Source: Oscillatoria salina IIICB1 (GTDB lineage Bacteria; Cyanobacteriota; Cyanobacteriia; Cyanobacteriales; SIO1D9). Taken from it: a stretch of 64,000 nucleotides of DNA. Shown piece after piece: positions 52,513 through 62,691 of the stretch (position 1 is its first letter; the number at the start of each line of letters is the position of its first letter). The translations under genes and the position numbers were made by a program. The notes beneath the pieces were generated by a model. It was not told where the DNA came from. It saw only the letters and a program-made list of their open reading frames with translations, and ran no database searches. The stretch is from the NCBI RefSeq assembly GCF_020144665.1, contig NZ_JAAHBQ010000117.1:1-64000 (forward strand), read 5' to 3'.

Positions 52513-54133
52513 AATTACTCGATTTGTTGAGGTAATCGCGAGCAAATGTAGTAATTTGTTGGGCGAAATTATTTGCTGATAGGGGATTTGAATGAGGCAT
52601 TTGCATTGTTTCGGTGAGATAGTCTTGTTGATGTTTAGCGAGTCGGTGACTAAGGAGAGCGAGAAAAGATTCATCTTCACTTAACACTAGCGCGATCGCC
52701 TGGCGATCGATCGCTAAAAGTTCCGTGGCTACCGCAGCAGTCATCTTGACATCGGGGAAATCTGCACCCAAAAACAAACACATCTCGCCGAAAAAATCCC
52801 CTCTTTGCAACTGTTCTATCGGAGCAAGTGGACAGTTGCTCAGAAATTCCGCGCGAGCGCGAGGATCGTTAATTTCTGCTGCTAATCGTTGATAAATCCA
52901 ATATAGGAAAAATACCTCTTTTGCCACCTGGTTGGTAATCGCAAAAGCACTCGGACCAATGTAGAAAGCTAATTGATAAGCAACTTTTTCGACAGTTTCT
53001 TCAGACAAAGGAACAGGAGGTTGCACTTTGGGACGGCGACTGAATACTTTAACAGTAAATGTATTTTCGCTCAAATTAGTAATTAACTCCTGTTCAACAT
53101 TGATACAACCTTCAGCGACAATAAACATTGTTGACGAAGGTAGATTAGCGCAACTAAGTTGTTCCCCAGCATCAAACAGGAAAGATTGGCAATTGCCAAC
53201 TAAAATTTCTCGGTTTTCCTGACTTAACTCACGAAAGAATTCCACAGAACTAATCAAATTCAGATGCTTTTCTGAAGAACCAGGAATGTATTCCGGAAAC
53301 CAGCCTTGACGATGCAAAGCATACCAAACTCGCTGCAAAATTTCTGCATCAGTATAATTATTTGCATCAGAGTAATTAAGCGGATAATAGAGAACTTTAT
53401 AGTGAGCCAAAACTTCTTCCGCAAATTCATACTCGCCGAGTTTAACTCGAAGCGGTTTGTCGAGATTAACATTAGCAGAAGGCTGATTTAGTAAAGCTCG
53501 ATCCACAGTATTAATAACATCTTGAGGAGGGACGCGAGCAGAAACTATAAACTCAACACAGCGTCGCACCTGTCCTCCTGGAGGGATAACTTTAACTAGC
53601 TCTTGCGCCATTGAACCATTAGGAATATGAACCAGCATACCCTCACAAGTACGAATTGTCGTCGCGCGCCAAGTAATCGATTCCACCCAACCTTCAGCAT
53701 CTTCAAGAATAATGCGATCGCCTACTTGAAATGGTTGATCGATCCGCAGCGCTACCCCTTCAAAGAAATTACCTAAAGTGGACTGCAAAGCAAAACCCAA
53801 CACCGCCGACAGCACCGCCGAAGTTGTAAAGATCGTCGCAATATTTTTCCCCAACAGCAGCAAAATAGCGATCGCGCAAACCCCGTAAAGGATTAAAGAA
53901 ATAACTAATTTCAGCAAAGCTGAAGGTTGCTTACCTTGCTTCCGGGGAAACCAAACCTCAACTACTAAAAAAGAAATAACATTAACAACTGCGATACTGC
54001 CACAAAGTAGCAAAATTACCAACAGATAATCTAAGACTGCTGCCGATACTAAATCTTGATTATGCTGTAAAAAAGAATAAACAAACAGGAGCAAACCCGT
54101 CAGAGCAAGGAGAATCAAGTTATAAGCATTCAT
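52475..54133 (-). CDS. MscS-type mechanosensitive channel with cyclic-nucleotide-binding domain
   Basis: The 552-residue protein has about four membrane helices (residues 1-115), the pore-lining TM3 and MscS beta domain (LGFALQSTLGNFFEGVALRI, FQVGDRIILEDAEGWV, IPNGSMAQELV), an alpha/beta domain to about 290, and a C-terminal cNMP-binding domain at about 310-500 (LSENTFTVKVF, GDFFGEMCLFLGADF). It probably opens under membrane tension with gating tuned by a cyclic nucleotide or another ligand. The cNMP domain has an insertion of about 60 residues. ATG 54133 is the start. It lies 22 bases after the haem protein gene on the same strand. Confidence 0.92.
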   Translation of the reverse strand: MNAYNLILLALTGLLLFVYSFLQHNQDLVSAAVLDYLLVILLLCGSIAVVNVISFLVVEVWFPRKQGKQPSALLKLVISLILYGVCAIAILLLLGKNIATIFTTSAVLSAVLGFALQSTLGNFFEGVALRIDQPFQVGDRIILEDAEGWVESITWRATTIRTCEGMLVHIPNGSMAQELVKVIPPGGQVRRCVEFIVSARVPPQDVINTVDRALLNQPSANVNLDKPLRVKLGEYEFAEEVLAHYKVLYYPLNYSDANNYTDAEILQRVWYALHRQGWFPEYIPGSSEKHLNLISSVEFFRELSQENREILVGNCQSFLFDAGEQLSCANLPSSTMFIVAEGCINVEQELITNLSENTFTVKVFSRRPKVQPPVPLSEETVEKVAYQLAFYIGPSAFAITNQVAKEVFFLYWIYQRLAAEINDPRARAEFLSNCPLAPIEQLQRGDFFGEMCLFLGADFPDVKMTAAVATELLAIDRQAIALVLSEDESFLALLSHRLAKHQQDYLTETMQMPHSNPLSANNFAQQITTFARDYLNKSSNFNLDKKPNSGAD

Positions 54134-54155
54134 GGGAGATTCCAGCCTAGAAAAA

Positions 54156-55022
54156 TTACCTTGACAGCGATTTTCTCAAACTAACTAATAGTCGATTAAT
54201 CGATTTGCTCAACTTGCCTAACTCATCAGCACGTTCCTCTGGAAGTTGAGACATTTCCACCTTGCTCAAGCTAATTTCTTCAACTAAATGAGCAATATTG
54301 TCTAAAGGTCTAACCAGCCAATGTCTAACTATTAAACTTACCGCCGTATAGGCAATTAAAAAGATACTCCCGATCAGTAACATATAGCAACTAATAGCAT
54401 CTTGTGCCTGCCGTTTCGGAATCGAAGTTGGTACACTCATCAACCTCGTCCCGACAATTTCATTTAATTTCCAGCCAAAACCATTAGCCGAACCATACAT
54501 TTTAATTAATGAAGGTGGAGCTACTTCCGGGGTACTATGACATTCTAAACAAGCTTGAGTTTTAATTTGAATTGGCTGGGCGACATAGAGAATTTCTCTT
54601 CCTCCTTGAGTAATTCGCTCGCCGATAATCTCCTTCAAATCCTGGTTTTCCAGAAAACTTTGAATAAGTTCAACTTGCCATCCTTCAGCTAAGTCCTTCG
54701 GATTAGTTGGGTTCAGAGCGCGTTCGACATAATTGTAACCTGGATAATCTTTACTCAAGTCGCTAAACACTTGTTGAACCGCATAAGAAGGGACACTTTC
54801 CGGCAAAAACTCCTCTTCCATGCGATCGGCGAACAAAGGTTGAACTCGATTCAAAGTGTATCTTCTCGTTGCTACTGCCGTCCTTAAAAGCACTTCCGCA
54901 CTATGAACGATCTCTTGTCGAGCATCTCTTTGCTCAAGTGTGTAAGCGGCGACTCCCGCAACCAGCCAACCCAGTAAAAAAATAATAATTATTACTAATT
55001 CCAGCCTGGTCTGTAGTTTCAT
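54156..55022 (-). CDS. Tll0287-like c-type haem sensor (DUF3365) with HAMP domain
   Basis: The likely start is ATG 55022 (288 residues), directly before the first membrane helix LELVIIIIFLLGWLVAGV. A periplasmic DUF3365 domain follows with YPGYNYVERALNPTNPKD, and a single haem site CLECHS near residue 165. A second membrane helix at about 210-235 and a HAMP-like segment (RPLDNIAHLVEEISLSKVEM) end the protein. It lacks a kinase or cyclase domain. It may sense redox or a gas ligand and pass this to the adjacent MscS-cNMP channel, which is inference from gene order. Confidence 0.85.
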   Translation of the reverse strand: MKLQTRLELVIIIIFLLGWLVAGVAAYTLEQRDARQEIVHSAEVLLRTAVATRRYTLNRVQPLFADRMEEEFLPESVPSYAVQQVFSDLSKDYPGYNYVERALNPTNPKDLAEGWQVELIQSFLENQDLKEIIGERITQGGREILYVAQPIQIKTQACLECHSTPEVAPPSLIKMYGSANGFGWKLNEIVGTRLMSVPTSIPKRQAQDAISCYMLLIGSIFLIAYTAVSLIVRHWLVRPLDNIAHLVEEISLSKVEMSQLPEERADELGKLSKSINRLLVSLRKSLSR

Positions 55023-55111
55023 AGTTTTAACAGATGTAGTCGAAAATGGGAAAACGCGATCGCCTTCTGGTGAAACAGCGATCGCCTTTTCCCCAATCAC
55101 CAATACACCAG

Positions 55112-56098
<987 letters not shown>

Positions 56099-56130
56099 TT
56101 AGGATGCACCCTTTCACGAAGAGGTTCAAC

Positions 56131-57210
56131 CTAATCCACCGTGCTGCCCACATTGTGACGAATATAGGCATTATCTTTCAACAATTCTTGACCCTTACCA
56201 TTCGGCGAAGAAAGCCCCAAAGCATTCAAATCTGCTTCTACCATCAAAGCAACCAATTCCTCAAAAGTTACCGAAGGTTTCCAACCAAGTTTTTCCCGTG
56301 CCTTAGTCGAATCACCAATCAATAAATCCACCTCCGCAGGGCGCAAATAACGGGGGTCAAACTCCACATAATCGTGCCAATCAAGATTAACGTAATTAAA
56401 AGCCAAATCGAGAAATTCGCGAATCGAGTGAGTTTCACCCATCGCAATCACATAATCGTCCGGTTGCTCTTGCTGAAGCATCATCCACATCGCCCGGACA
56501 TAATCCTTGGCATAGCCCCAATCGCGCTTCGAGTCCAAATTCCCCAAAAACAGTTTTTTCTGCTGTCCAGCGACAATGCGCGCCACTGCCCTAGTAATCT
56601 TGCGCGTGACAAACGTCTCCCCACGACGAGGACTTTCATGATTGAAAAGAATACCATTACAAGCAAACAATTCATAAGATTCGCGATAATTAATCGTTTG
56701 CCAGTGAGCGTAAACTTTAGCACAAGAATAAGGACTGCGAGGATAAAAAGGAGTTGTTTCCTTCTGGGGAACTTCTTGAACCTTACCGAACATCTCCGAA
56801 GAACCAGCTTGATAAAAACGCACCTCAATCCCAGTCCGATGTTGATAATCGCGAATTGCCTCCAGCAAGCGCAGCGTCCCCATTGCCACAGTATCCACCG
56901 TATATTCCGGCGAATCAAAACTAACCCGAACGTGAGATTGTGCGCCGAGGTTGTAAATTTCTACTGGTTTAACTTCCTCCAAAATCCGCCGTAAAGTCGT
57001 ACCATCAGTCAAATCCCCGTAATGAAGAAACAACTTAGCTTTCTCATTATGCGGATCGACATAAATATGGTCAATCCGGTCAGTATTAAACGTCGAAGTC
57101 CGACGAATGATCCCATGAACCTCATAGCCTTGTTCTAGCAAAAACTCGCTTAAATAAGAACCATCTTGACCAGTAATGCCAGTAATCAAAGCTCGTTTAA
57201 CTTGGGTCAT
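56131..57210 (-). CDS. gmd: GDP-mannose 4,6-dehydratase
   Basis: Gmd dehydrates GDP-mannose to GDP-4-keto-6-deoxymannose. The 359 residues carry the cofactor motif [18 protein letters not shown] near residue 7, [16 protein letters not shown], the active-site [13 protein letters not shown] and [10 protein letters not shown], and [16 protein letters not shown]. The length is normal. ATG 57210 is the start, and fcl follows downstream. The partner gene order gmd-fcl is typical. Confidence 0.96.
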   Translation of the reverse strand: MTQVKRALITGITGQDGSYLSEFLLEQGYEVHGIIRRTSTFNTDRIDHIYVDPHNEKAKLFLHYGDLTDGTTLRRILEEVKPVEIYNLGAQSHVRVSFDSPEYTVDTVAMGTLRLLEAIRDYQHRTGIEVRFYQAGSSEMFGKVQEVPQKETTPFYPRSPYSCAKVYAHWQTINYRESYELFACNGILFNHESPRRGETFVTRKITRAVARIVAGQQKKLFLGNLDSKRDWGYAKDYVRAMWMMLQQEQPDDYVIAMGETHSIREFLDLAFNYVNLDWHDYVEFDPRYLRPAEVDLLIGDSTKAREKLGWKPSVTFEELVALMVEADLNALGLSSPNGKGQELLKDNAYIRHNVGSTVD

Positions 57211-57361
57211 ATTTAATCTTCCTCGCTTATTCTGGTGGTATCTTTACCTACTGCTACACTTAAGGCGTGTAAATTCCTTTTTAAGTTAACCTGAAGTACC
57301 ATCAATCAGCTACGATCGCCACAGAAAATTTATCAACGAAAATCTTCCGACTAACTCAAAC

Positions 57362-57409
57362 ACAAGTGATGGGTAAGGTAAATCAATTTTCACCTTACCC
57401 ATCACTTGT
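57362..57409. terminator. Perfect 18-bp hairpin after the sugar transferase gene
   Basis: ACAAGTGATGGGTAAGGT (57362-57379) and its exact reverse complement (57392-57409) flank a 12-base loop. It lies 28 bases past the sugar transferase stop (that gene runs leftward) and 150 bases before gmd. On the leftward strand GTTTGAG follows rather than a T run, so termination is plausible but not certain. Confidence 0.55.
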
Positions 57410-57437
57410 TCAAACAGCCAAGCGAGATCGGTCTCGC

Positions 57438-58169
57438 TCAATAAGCGCCGTTATTGCCGGGAAAAATAACCACCCCAATTGTTTTGAAGATCGTCCATAA
57501 ATCCAACAACCAATTCCGAGAATTCACGTAATAAACATCAATTTGAATGCGACGATGGTAAGGAATATCATTGCGTCCAGAAACTTGCCACAATCCGGTA
57601 ATTCCTGGTCTAATTGTCAACACCTTATCGATGTGCCGTCCGTACTTCGGTAATTCTTCAGGAACTAGCGGTCTGGGACCGACCACGCTCATATCTCCCA
57701 TTAAAACATTCCAGAACTGAGGAAACTCATCTAGACTGGTCAGGCGGAGAAATTTCCCAATCGCCGTAATCCGAGGATCGTCTTTGAGCTTGAAGTTATC
57801 CTCAAACTCTTGTCGCATTTGGGGAGATTTATCCATCATTTCCGCCAGTACATCCTCAGCATTATTCACCATCGTGCGGAATTTAATACAACCAAAAGGC
57901 TTGTAGTTTTTACCTACTCGTTGTTGAACGTAAAAAATCGGTCCTGGAGAGCTAATCGCAATCAGTAAAGCCAGCACTAAGTAAACTGGGGAAAACAAAA
58001 TCAGAACCGATAAGGAAAAAACAACATCGAACAAACGTTTGCAAAATACTCCGTTTGTAGCTCGCCAAGATAAACGCTGAGGTTTTGCTTTGGCAGGGAG
58101 GGGCTGAAAACGTTGTTTCATCAACCCCTGCAACAGCTTCACGGAGATAAGTTGGCTATTAGCAGTCAT
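57438..58169 (-). CDS. Sugar transferase (polyprenyl-phosphate sugar phosphotransferase, WcaJ/HpsE type)
   Basis: This 243-residue enzyme attaches the first sugar-1-phosphate to undecaprenyl phosphate, starting exopolysaccharide repeat synthesis. The membrane anchor VFSLSVLILFSPVYLVLALL lies near residue 48. The catalytic domain has KPFGCIKFRTMVNNAEDVL, LRLTSLDEFPQFWNVLMGD, VVGPRPLVPEE and RPGITGLWQVSGR. The extra N-terminal membrane helices of long WbaP types are missing, as in short forms. ATG 58169 is the start. It runs leftward with the glycosyltransferase upstream. Confidence 0.93.
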   Translation of the reverse strand: MTANSQLISVKLLQGLMKQRFQPLPAKAKPQRLSWRATNGVFCKRLFDVVFSLSVLILFSPVYLVLALLIAISSPGPIFYVQQRVGKNYKPFGCIKFRTMVNNAEDVLAEMMDKSPQMRQEFEDNFKLKDDPRITAIGKFLRLTSLDEFPQFWNVLMGDMSVVGPRPLVPEELPKYGRHIDKVLTIRPGITGLWQVSGRNDIPYHRRIQIDVYYVNSRNWLLDLWTIFKTIGVVIFPGNNGAY

Positions 58170-58239
58170 CTTACTCCTTCACATCACATCACACCACACA
58201 GTCCCGATCATAAAGCCACAAGACCCCGATTATAGTTAA

Positions 58240-59397
58240 TCAAGTTTCATGAGTCGGAATTTTTGTTGCCAACTGATACTCTTGTCGAGAAACTTCAAGA
58301 AAGTCTAAATAGCGCTGGGTAAAGATTTTCGGGCTAAAGTTAATTGCTTGAGCGCGACTAACTTCCGGATTAAATTTTCCTGTAAATTGTTCAAAAGTTT
58401 CCACAGCAGCGACTAAGGCGGCGGGAGTTTGGGGAGAAAAAAGTAAACCCGTCCCTGTTTCGGGAAATTGTCTAATATCCCTGACAGTTTCTGTAGCTCC
58501 ACCGCTACCATAGGCAATTACTGGGGTACCGCAGGCTTGTGCTTCGACTAAGGCGATGCCAAAATCTTCACAAGCTGCATAAACAAAGGCTTTTGCTCCA
58601 GCCATGTATTTTTCGACGATCGCATCAGGTTGTGCTCCGAGGATTTGTACGTTTGGTTTTGCTAGTTGGCGAATTGCCGGTAATTCTTTTCCGTCGCCGA
58701 TGATGACTAAATTTCGTCCTAGCTGATTGAAAGCTTTGACGATGAGAGAGACTTGTTTGTAACTTACTAATCGGGAAACGGTTAAGTAATAATCTTCTTT
58801 CTGAGCTTGGAAAGGAAAACGGTCAATTTGGACTGGAGGATAAATTACTTCTGCTTTACGGCGATAACAGCGCCAAATGCGGCGAGCCGTATGATAGGAG
58901 TTAGCGATAAAGTAATCAACTCGATTAGCGGCGATCGCGTCCCACTGACGCAAACGATGAAGCAAGTAGCGAGTTAAGATTCCCGCTACACCTCGTCCCA
59001 GATGGCTATTATTCAAGTAATCAAATGTCAAATCCCACGCATAGCGCATGGGAGTATGGCAATAGCAAATATGAAGCTGTTGGGGGCTAGTCAAGACTCC
59101 TTTGGCTACTGCATGGGAAGAAGAAAGAATGACATCATAAGCCCGCAAATCAAGCTGTTCGATCGCTAAAGGTAACAGAGGTAGATATTTTTGTACGCCA
59201 TTACGAGCAAAAGGAAACTTTTGTAGGAAAGTTGTCCCGATTTGGCGTCCAAAAAGGTAACTTTCCGGATTGATTGATTCAAAATCAATTAGAGCATATA
59301 AATCCGCCTCCACATGCTGTAAAATTTCTTTGACCACCAACTCAGAACCGCCAGTAGCTTTCGGGGTTAACCACTCGTGAACCAAAGCATATCTCAT
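58240..59397 (-). CDS. Glycosyltransferase family 4
   Basis: The 385-residue GT-B enzyme has ALVHEWLTPKATGGSELVV at the N-terminus, HICYCHTPMRYAWDLTF near residue 110, a linker YPPVQIDRF, and the C-terminal sugar-nucleotide domain with YLTVSRLVSYKQVSLIVKA, VYAACEDFGIALVEAQACGT and AYGSGGATETV. The E-x7-E pair lies in EDFGIALVE. It likely adds a mannose-type sugar to a polysaccharide under assembly. ATG 59397 is the start. With the sugar transferase, gmd and fcl it forms a leftward exopolysaccharide group. Confidence 0.93.
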   Translation of the reverse strand: MRYALVHEWLTPKATGGSELVVKEILQHVEADLYALIDFESINPESYLFGRQIGTTFLQKFPFARNGVQKYLPLLPLAIEQLDLRAYDVILSSSHAVAKGVLTSPQQLHICYCHTPMRYAWDLTFDYLNNSHLGRGVAGILTRYLLHRLRQWDAIAANRVDYFIANSYHTARRIWRCYRRKAEVIYPPVQIDRFPFQAQKEDYYLTVSRLVSYKQVSLIVKAFNQLGRNLVIIGDGKELPAIRQLAKPNVQILGAQPDAIVEKYMAGAKAFVYAACEDFGIALVEAQACGTPVIAYGSGGATETVRDIRQFPETGTGLLFSPQTPAALVAAVETFEQFTGKFNPEVSRAQAINFSPKIFTQRYLDFLEVSRQEYQLATKIPTHET

Positions 59398-59632
59398 CTT
59401 GAAGGATCTCGCCAGACAAACAAGTCTCGATTGACAGATTTACTATTTTGTTACCTTATCAAAAATTTGGCGTAGTCAAACTCTACTTTTTTCGGACGAG
59501 AATGGGCGTTGCGCTTGAGCCTTTCCCTGTCTAGATTGGATAGCAGGCTTTTGCCTGTACTACTTCCCCACTTAACTTTGCCTTTGTAGCAAGCTAGTAG
59601 CGTGTAAGATTGTTTCAGGATTATCAAAAAGC

Positions 59633-60406
59633 ATGGAAGAACGCGACGAAAGGCTAAGGAAATTAATTGCCACGCTACGCCAGCAATCAAAGGGAAGTTT
59701 AAGTTGGCGCAAAGCTTTAAATGGTTTATTGCTCGAAATTCAGCAACTTCCGGGTTTGGCGAGGTCTAACCATCCAGATTATTTACAAGCTTTGGATGAT
59801 ACTTTAATGCGGGTGGGTGAGGAAATAGAAGAATTTGAACCTCAACAAGCTTCAATTACCAGTAGTCTCGTAGCTTGGATTAATCTTAAATTACGCTTAA
59901 AGTATCAAGTGCGAGATTTGTACGCGGGAACAGGCGATCGCGCTAGAACTAGAACTACGAATAAAAGTATCAGACAGGAATTTAAAGAACAAGCTAGGAA
60001 ACCGCCTCTTTCTTTGGATGTACCTCTCGATGCAATTACTCAAGAAACTTTTGCCGCTCAACTCCCAGATGAGACACCAAGTACAATTTGGGAACAGTAC
60101 GAAGAAATTGCCCGCGAACAAGAAAAACGACGCCATACGAGAATTGGCATTCGACTCCAAGCATATATTGAAGCAGATCCAGATAATATTCTCGCCAGTT
60201 GTCATCCTCGCGCCCATCCTCAATGTAACTGCCAAGTTCTCGCTTGGCGATTGCTGTTGAAATATCCGCCAGACAAGCTTGTCGATATTGCTAAAGATTT
60301 AAATATTAACTATCACACTCTCAACTGGCATTGGAAAAATAAAGGACTACCTTTGCTGCAAAATATTGCCAAAAATTTTGGCTATCAACCTGAAAGAGAT
60401 ATGTAA
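59633..60406 (+). CDS. Sigma-70-like regulator of the DUF1822/CHAT cassette
   Basis: The 257-residue protein has no secretion signal. Its N-terminal half is helical (SLSWRKALNGLLLEIQQLPG, AWINLKLRLKYQVRDLY). The C-terminal part has a helix-turn-helix typical of sigma region 4 (DKLVDIAKDLNINYHTLNWH) and a short CNC motif in PQCNCQVLAWRLLL. Genes of this type often precede DUF1822 and CHAT genes in cyanobacteria and are annotated as sigma-70 family. Whether it binds RNA polymerase is unproven; the classical region 2 -10-binding motif is not clear to me. ATG 59633 is the start. Confidence 0.72.
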   Translation: MEERDERLRKLIATLRQQSKGSLSWRKALNGLLLEIQQLPGLARSNHPDYLQALDDTLMRVGEEIEEFEPQQASITSSLVAWINLKLRLKYQVRDLYAGTGDRARTRTTNKSIRQEFKEQARKPPLSLDVPLDAITQETFAAQLPDETPSTIWEQYEEIAREQEKRRHTRIGIRLQAYIEADPDNILASCHPRAHPQCNCQVLAWRLLLKYPPDKLVDIAKDLNINYHTLNWHWKNKGLPLLQNIAKNFGYQPERDM

Positions 60407-60461
60407 GATGTGCTGTGGTGCATTTTTGCCTTAACCACAAAGGAACCATTACTTATTACTG

Positions 60462-61418
60462 ATGAATAATACTGAAACTTGTCTAACTATTCCCTTGGTT
60501 AATTATGCCCATAACCAAGCGCGAGAATTTGCCGCCCAACAAGCAACACCAGAAAAAGGTTTGCGAGTTTATCTGAACACCTTGGCAGTGTGGGCTGTTC
60601 GCCGCTATTTACAATGGTTGCAAATAGATTCTGATTTGGAAGCTAGCGATAGTTGGCATCCGGGGATGCGTGCAATCTTCGATATTGCAGATTTAGTTAT
60701 TCCTAATCTGGGAAGGCTAGAATGTCGTCCAGTTTTGGCTGAGGAGACAGTTTTGAGATTACCGCCAGAAGTAGTTTCTAATCGCATCGGTTATCTGGCG
60801 GTAGGATTTAATCGACATCCCCAACAAGCACAATTGCTCGGATTTGTTCCCGAAGTTAATAGCGAAACTATTTCCCTGACTGAGTTACAGCCTCTTGACG
60901 CTTTAATCGAACATCTGGAACAAGTTTCTTTAACATTTTCGGCTCCAAGTCAAGAACAAAAGCGAAATAATTTAAGTCAGTGGTGGGAAGGTGTTTTTGA
61001 GTCAGGTTGGCAAGCAGTTGAAGGGTTATTCACATTATCTGCGCCGAATTTAGCCTTTCGTAGAACCTGTATGAGAATGGGAAAATTAATTGAGTTGGGT
61101 AGTGAATGTCAGTTAATTTTGGTACTGACGCTAGTGCCAGAAACTAACGATAAAGTAGGAATTAATTTACAATTGTATCCCGCAAGAGCCACAAAATTTG
61201 CTGAAGCTACCACAGCGATCGCCAAAAACCAAGCCCAAACACTACCAACCGAACTAAAGTTGCTCGTCTTGACAGCATCTGGTGAAGTTTTTCGCGAAAT
61301 AACTCCTTGTGAGGGAGATACTTTTCTCCAATACGAGTTCGCTGGACAATTGGGTGAAGAATTCAGTATAAAGGTAACGTTGTTAAATGCTAGCTTTAGC
61401 GAAGCGTTCGTTATTTAA
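60462..61418 (+). CDS. DUF1822-family protein
   Basis: The 318-residue protein matches DUF1822: N-terminal LTIPLVNYAHNQAREFAAQQ, the VYLNTLAVWAVRRYLQWLQI segment near residue 37, LEASDSWHPGMRAIFDIADL, and a later beta-rich part with LILVLTLVPETNDKVGINLQ. The function is unknown. It sits 55 bases after the sigma-like gene and 31 bases before the CHAT gene, so all three are likely one operon. The two ends of the protein look like adaptor regions rather than an enzyme. Confidence 0.88.
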   Translation: MNNTETCLTIPLVNYAHNQAREFAAQQATPEKGLRVYLNTLAVWAVRRYLQWLQIDSDLEASDSWHPGMRAIFDIADLVIPNLGRLECRPVLAEETVLRLPPEVVSNRIGYLAVGFNRHPQQAQLLGFVPEVNSETISLTELQPLDALIEHLEQVSLTFSAPSQEQKRNNLSQWWEGVFESGWQAVEGLFTLSAPNLAFRRTCMRMGKLIELGSECQLILVLTLVPETNDKVGINLQLYPARATKFAEATTAIAKNQAQTLPTELKLLVLTASGEVFREITPCEGDTFLQYEFAGQLGEEFSIKVTLLNASFSEAFVI

Positions 61419-61449
61419 AGTAGCGCTAACAAACTGACTACAAACCAAA

Positions 61450-62691
61450 ATGAGTAAATTAGTCATCCTCGATCTTGATGGAGATTTGCAGCAGGGTGCC
61501 AAAGTAACTTTAGAAATTAGGGAAGAAGATAATTTTTCCCTAATCCAAAGTCGTGCTAAAGGTAGATTACCACCAGCACCGGAAATTATTGTTCAATACC
61601 AACATTGGCAATCTTTTTATCGTAATTTAAGTTTATTATTTCGGCTTGAAGAGCGAACTCAAACGATTATTAGTGGCAAACAAACTGAAGTAATTAATGC
61701 TTGTCGTCAAGCTGCCCAAAATTTGGCAGATGCTTTTAATAACTGGTTATTGGCTGACTCTTTTCGTTTGATTCGCGAGAAATTATTAGAGAAGTTGCAA
61801 ACTAGTGAATCTATTAGGGTGATTGTGCAAGTTGAAGTGATTTCTCTCAGACAATTACCTTGGCATTTGTGGGATTTTTGCGAGCGTTACCCGAAAGCAG
61901 AAATTGCCCTTAGCGCTCCTGCTTACGAGCGCGCTTCAACGGATTTATTACCTCGTTCGCAAGTCAGAATTCTGGCGATTTTAGGCAATCGAGCGGGAAT
62001 TGATATTGAAGCAGATCGTCAATTATTAACTAATTTATCGTCTGAGGCAGAAATAGTTTTTTTGGTCGAACCCCAACGACAAGAATTATCTCAATGGTTG
62101 TGGGATGGAAAAGGTTGGGATATTCTCTTTTTTGCGGGACATAGTAGTTCTCATCATGATGGAGAAAGCGGACAAATTGAGATTAATCGCCAGGAAAGTT
62201 TATCTCTAGATGAGTTGACTCATGGGCTGAGAAAAGCTATTAGTAATGGATTGAAATTGGCAATTTTTAACTCTTGCGAGGGTTTGGGTTTAGCGAGAAA
62301 ATTGGAATCTCTTTCTATCCCGCAAATGATTGTGATGCGGGAACAAGTACCAGATTTAGTTGCTCAAGAATTTCTCAAATACTTTTTAACAGCTTTTGCG
62401 AGAGGAAAATCTCTTTATCTGGCTGTGCGAGAAGCAAGAGAACAATTACAAGCTTTAGAAAATCGCTATCCTTGTGCTACTTGGTTGCCTGTGATTTGCC
62501 AAAATCCGAGTGTGATTCCTTTTACTTGGCAACAATTAGCTCAGTCATCAGTTGGAGATAATTTCTCTATTGAAATAGACGGGTTTAGGGCAATTTCTCT
62601 TCAGTCTCCATATCGCGGATTAGCAGCTTTTACTGAAGCAGATGCGCCTTTCTTTTTTGGCAGAGAAGAACGCACCGAAAAGTTAGTTTAA
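61450..62691 (+). CDS. CHAT-domain caspase-like protein, cut by an in-frame stop before its nSTAND domain
   Basis: The 413-residue product holds an N-terminal beta region (LVILDLDGDLQQGAKVTLEI), a helical linker and a CHAT peptidase domain at about residues 150-360. The likely Cys-His dyad is His231 in LFFAGHSSSHH and Cys276 in AIFNSCEGLGLARKL. The product ends in the junction FFFGREERTEKLV that normally leads into an nSTAND ATPase. A TAA follows at 62689-62691, yet the same frame stays open for 436 codons to the window end and encodes that ATPase. So the gene is a truncated CHAT protein, a fresh pseudogene, a read-through gene or a sequencing error. Confidence 0.88.
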   Translation: MSKLVILDLDGDLQQGAKVTLEIREEDNFSLIQSRAKGRLPPAPEIIVQYQHWQSFYRNLSLLFRLEERTQTIISGKQTEVINACRQAAQNLADAFNNWLLADSFRLIREKLLEKLQTSESIRVIVQVEVISLRQLPWHLWDFCERYPKAEIALSAPAYERASTDLLPRSQVRILAILGNRAGIDIEADRQLLTNLSSEAEIVFLVEPQRQELSQWLWDGKGWDILFFAGHSSSHHDGESGQIEINRQESLSLDELTHGLRKAISNGLKLAIFNSCEGLGLARKLESLSIPQMIVMREQVPDLVAQEFLKYFLTAFARGKSLYLAVREAREQLQALENRYPCATWLPVICQNPSVIPFTWQQLAQSSVGDNFSIEIDGFRAISLQSPYRGLAAFTEADAPFFFGREERTEKLV

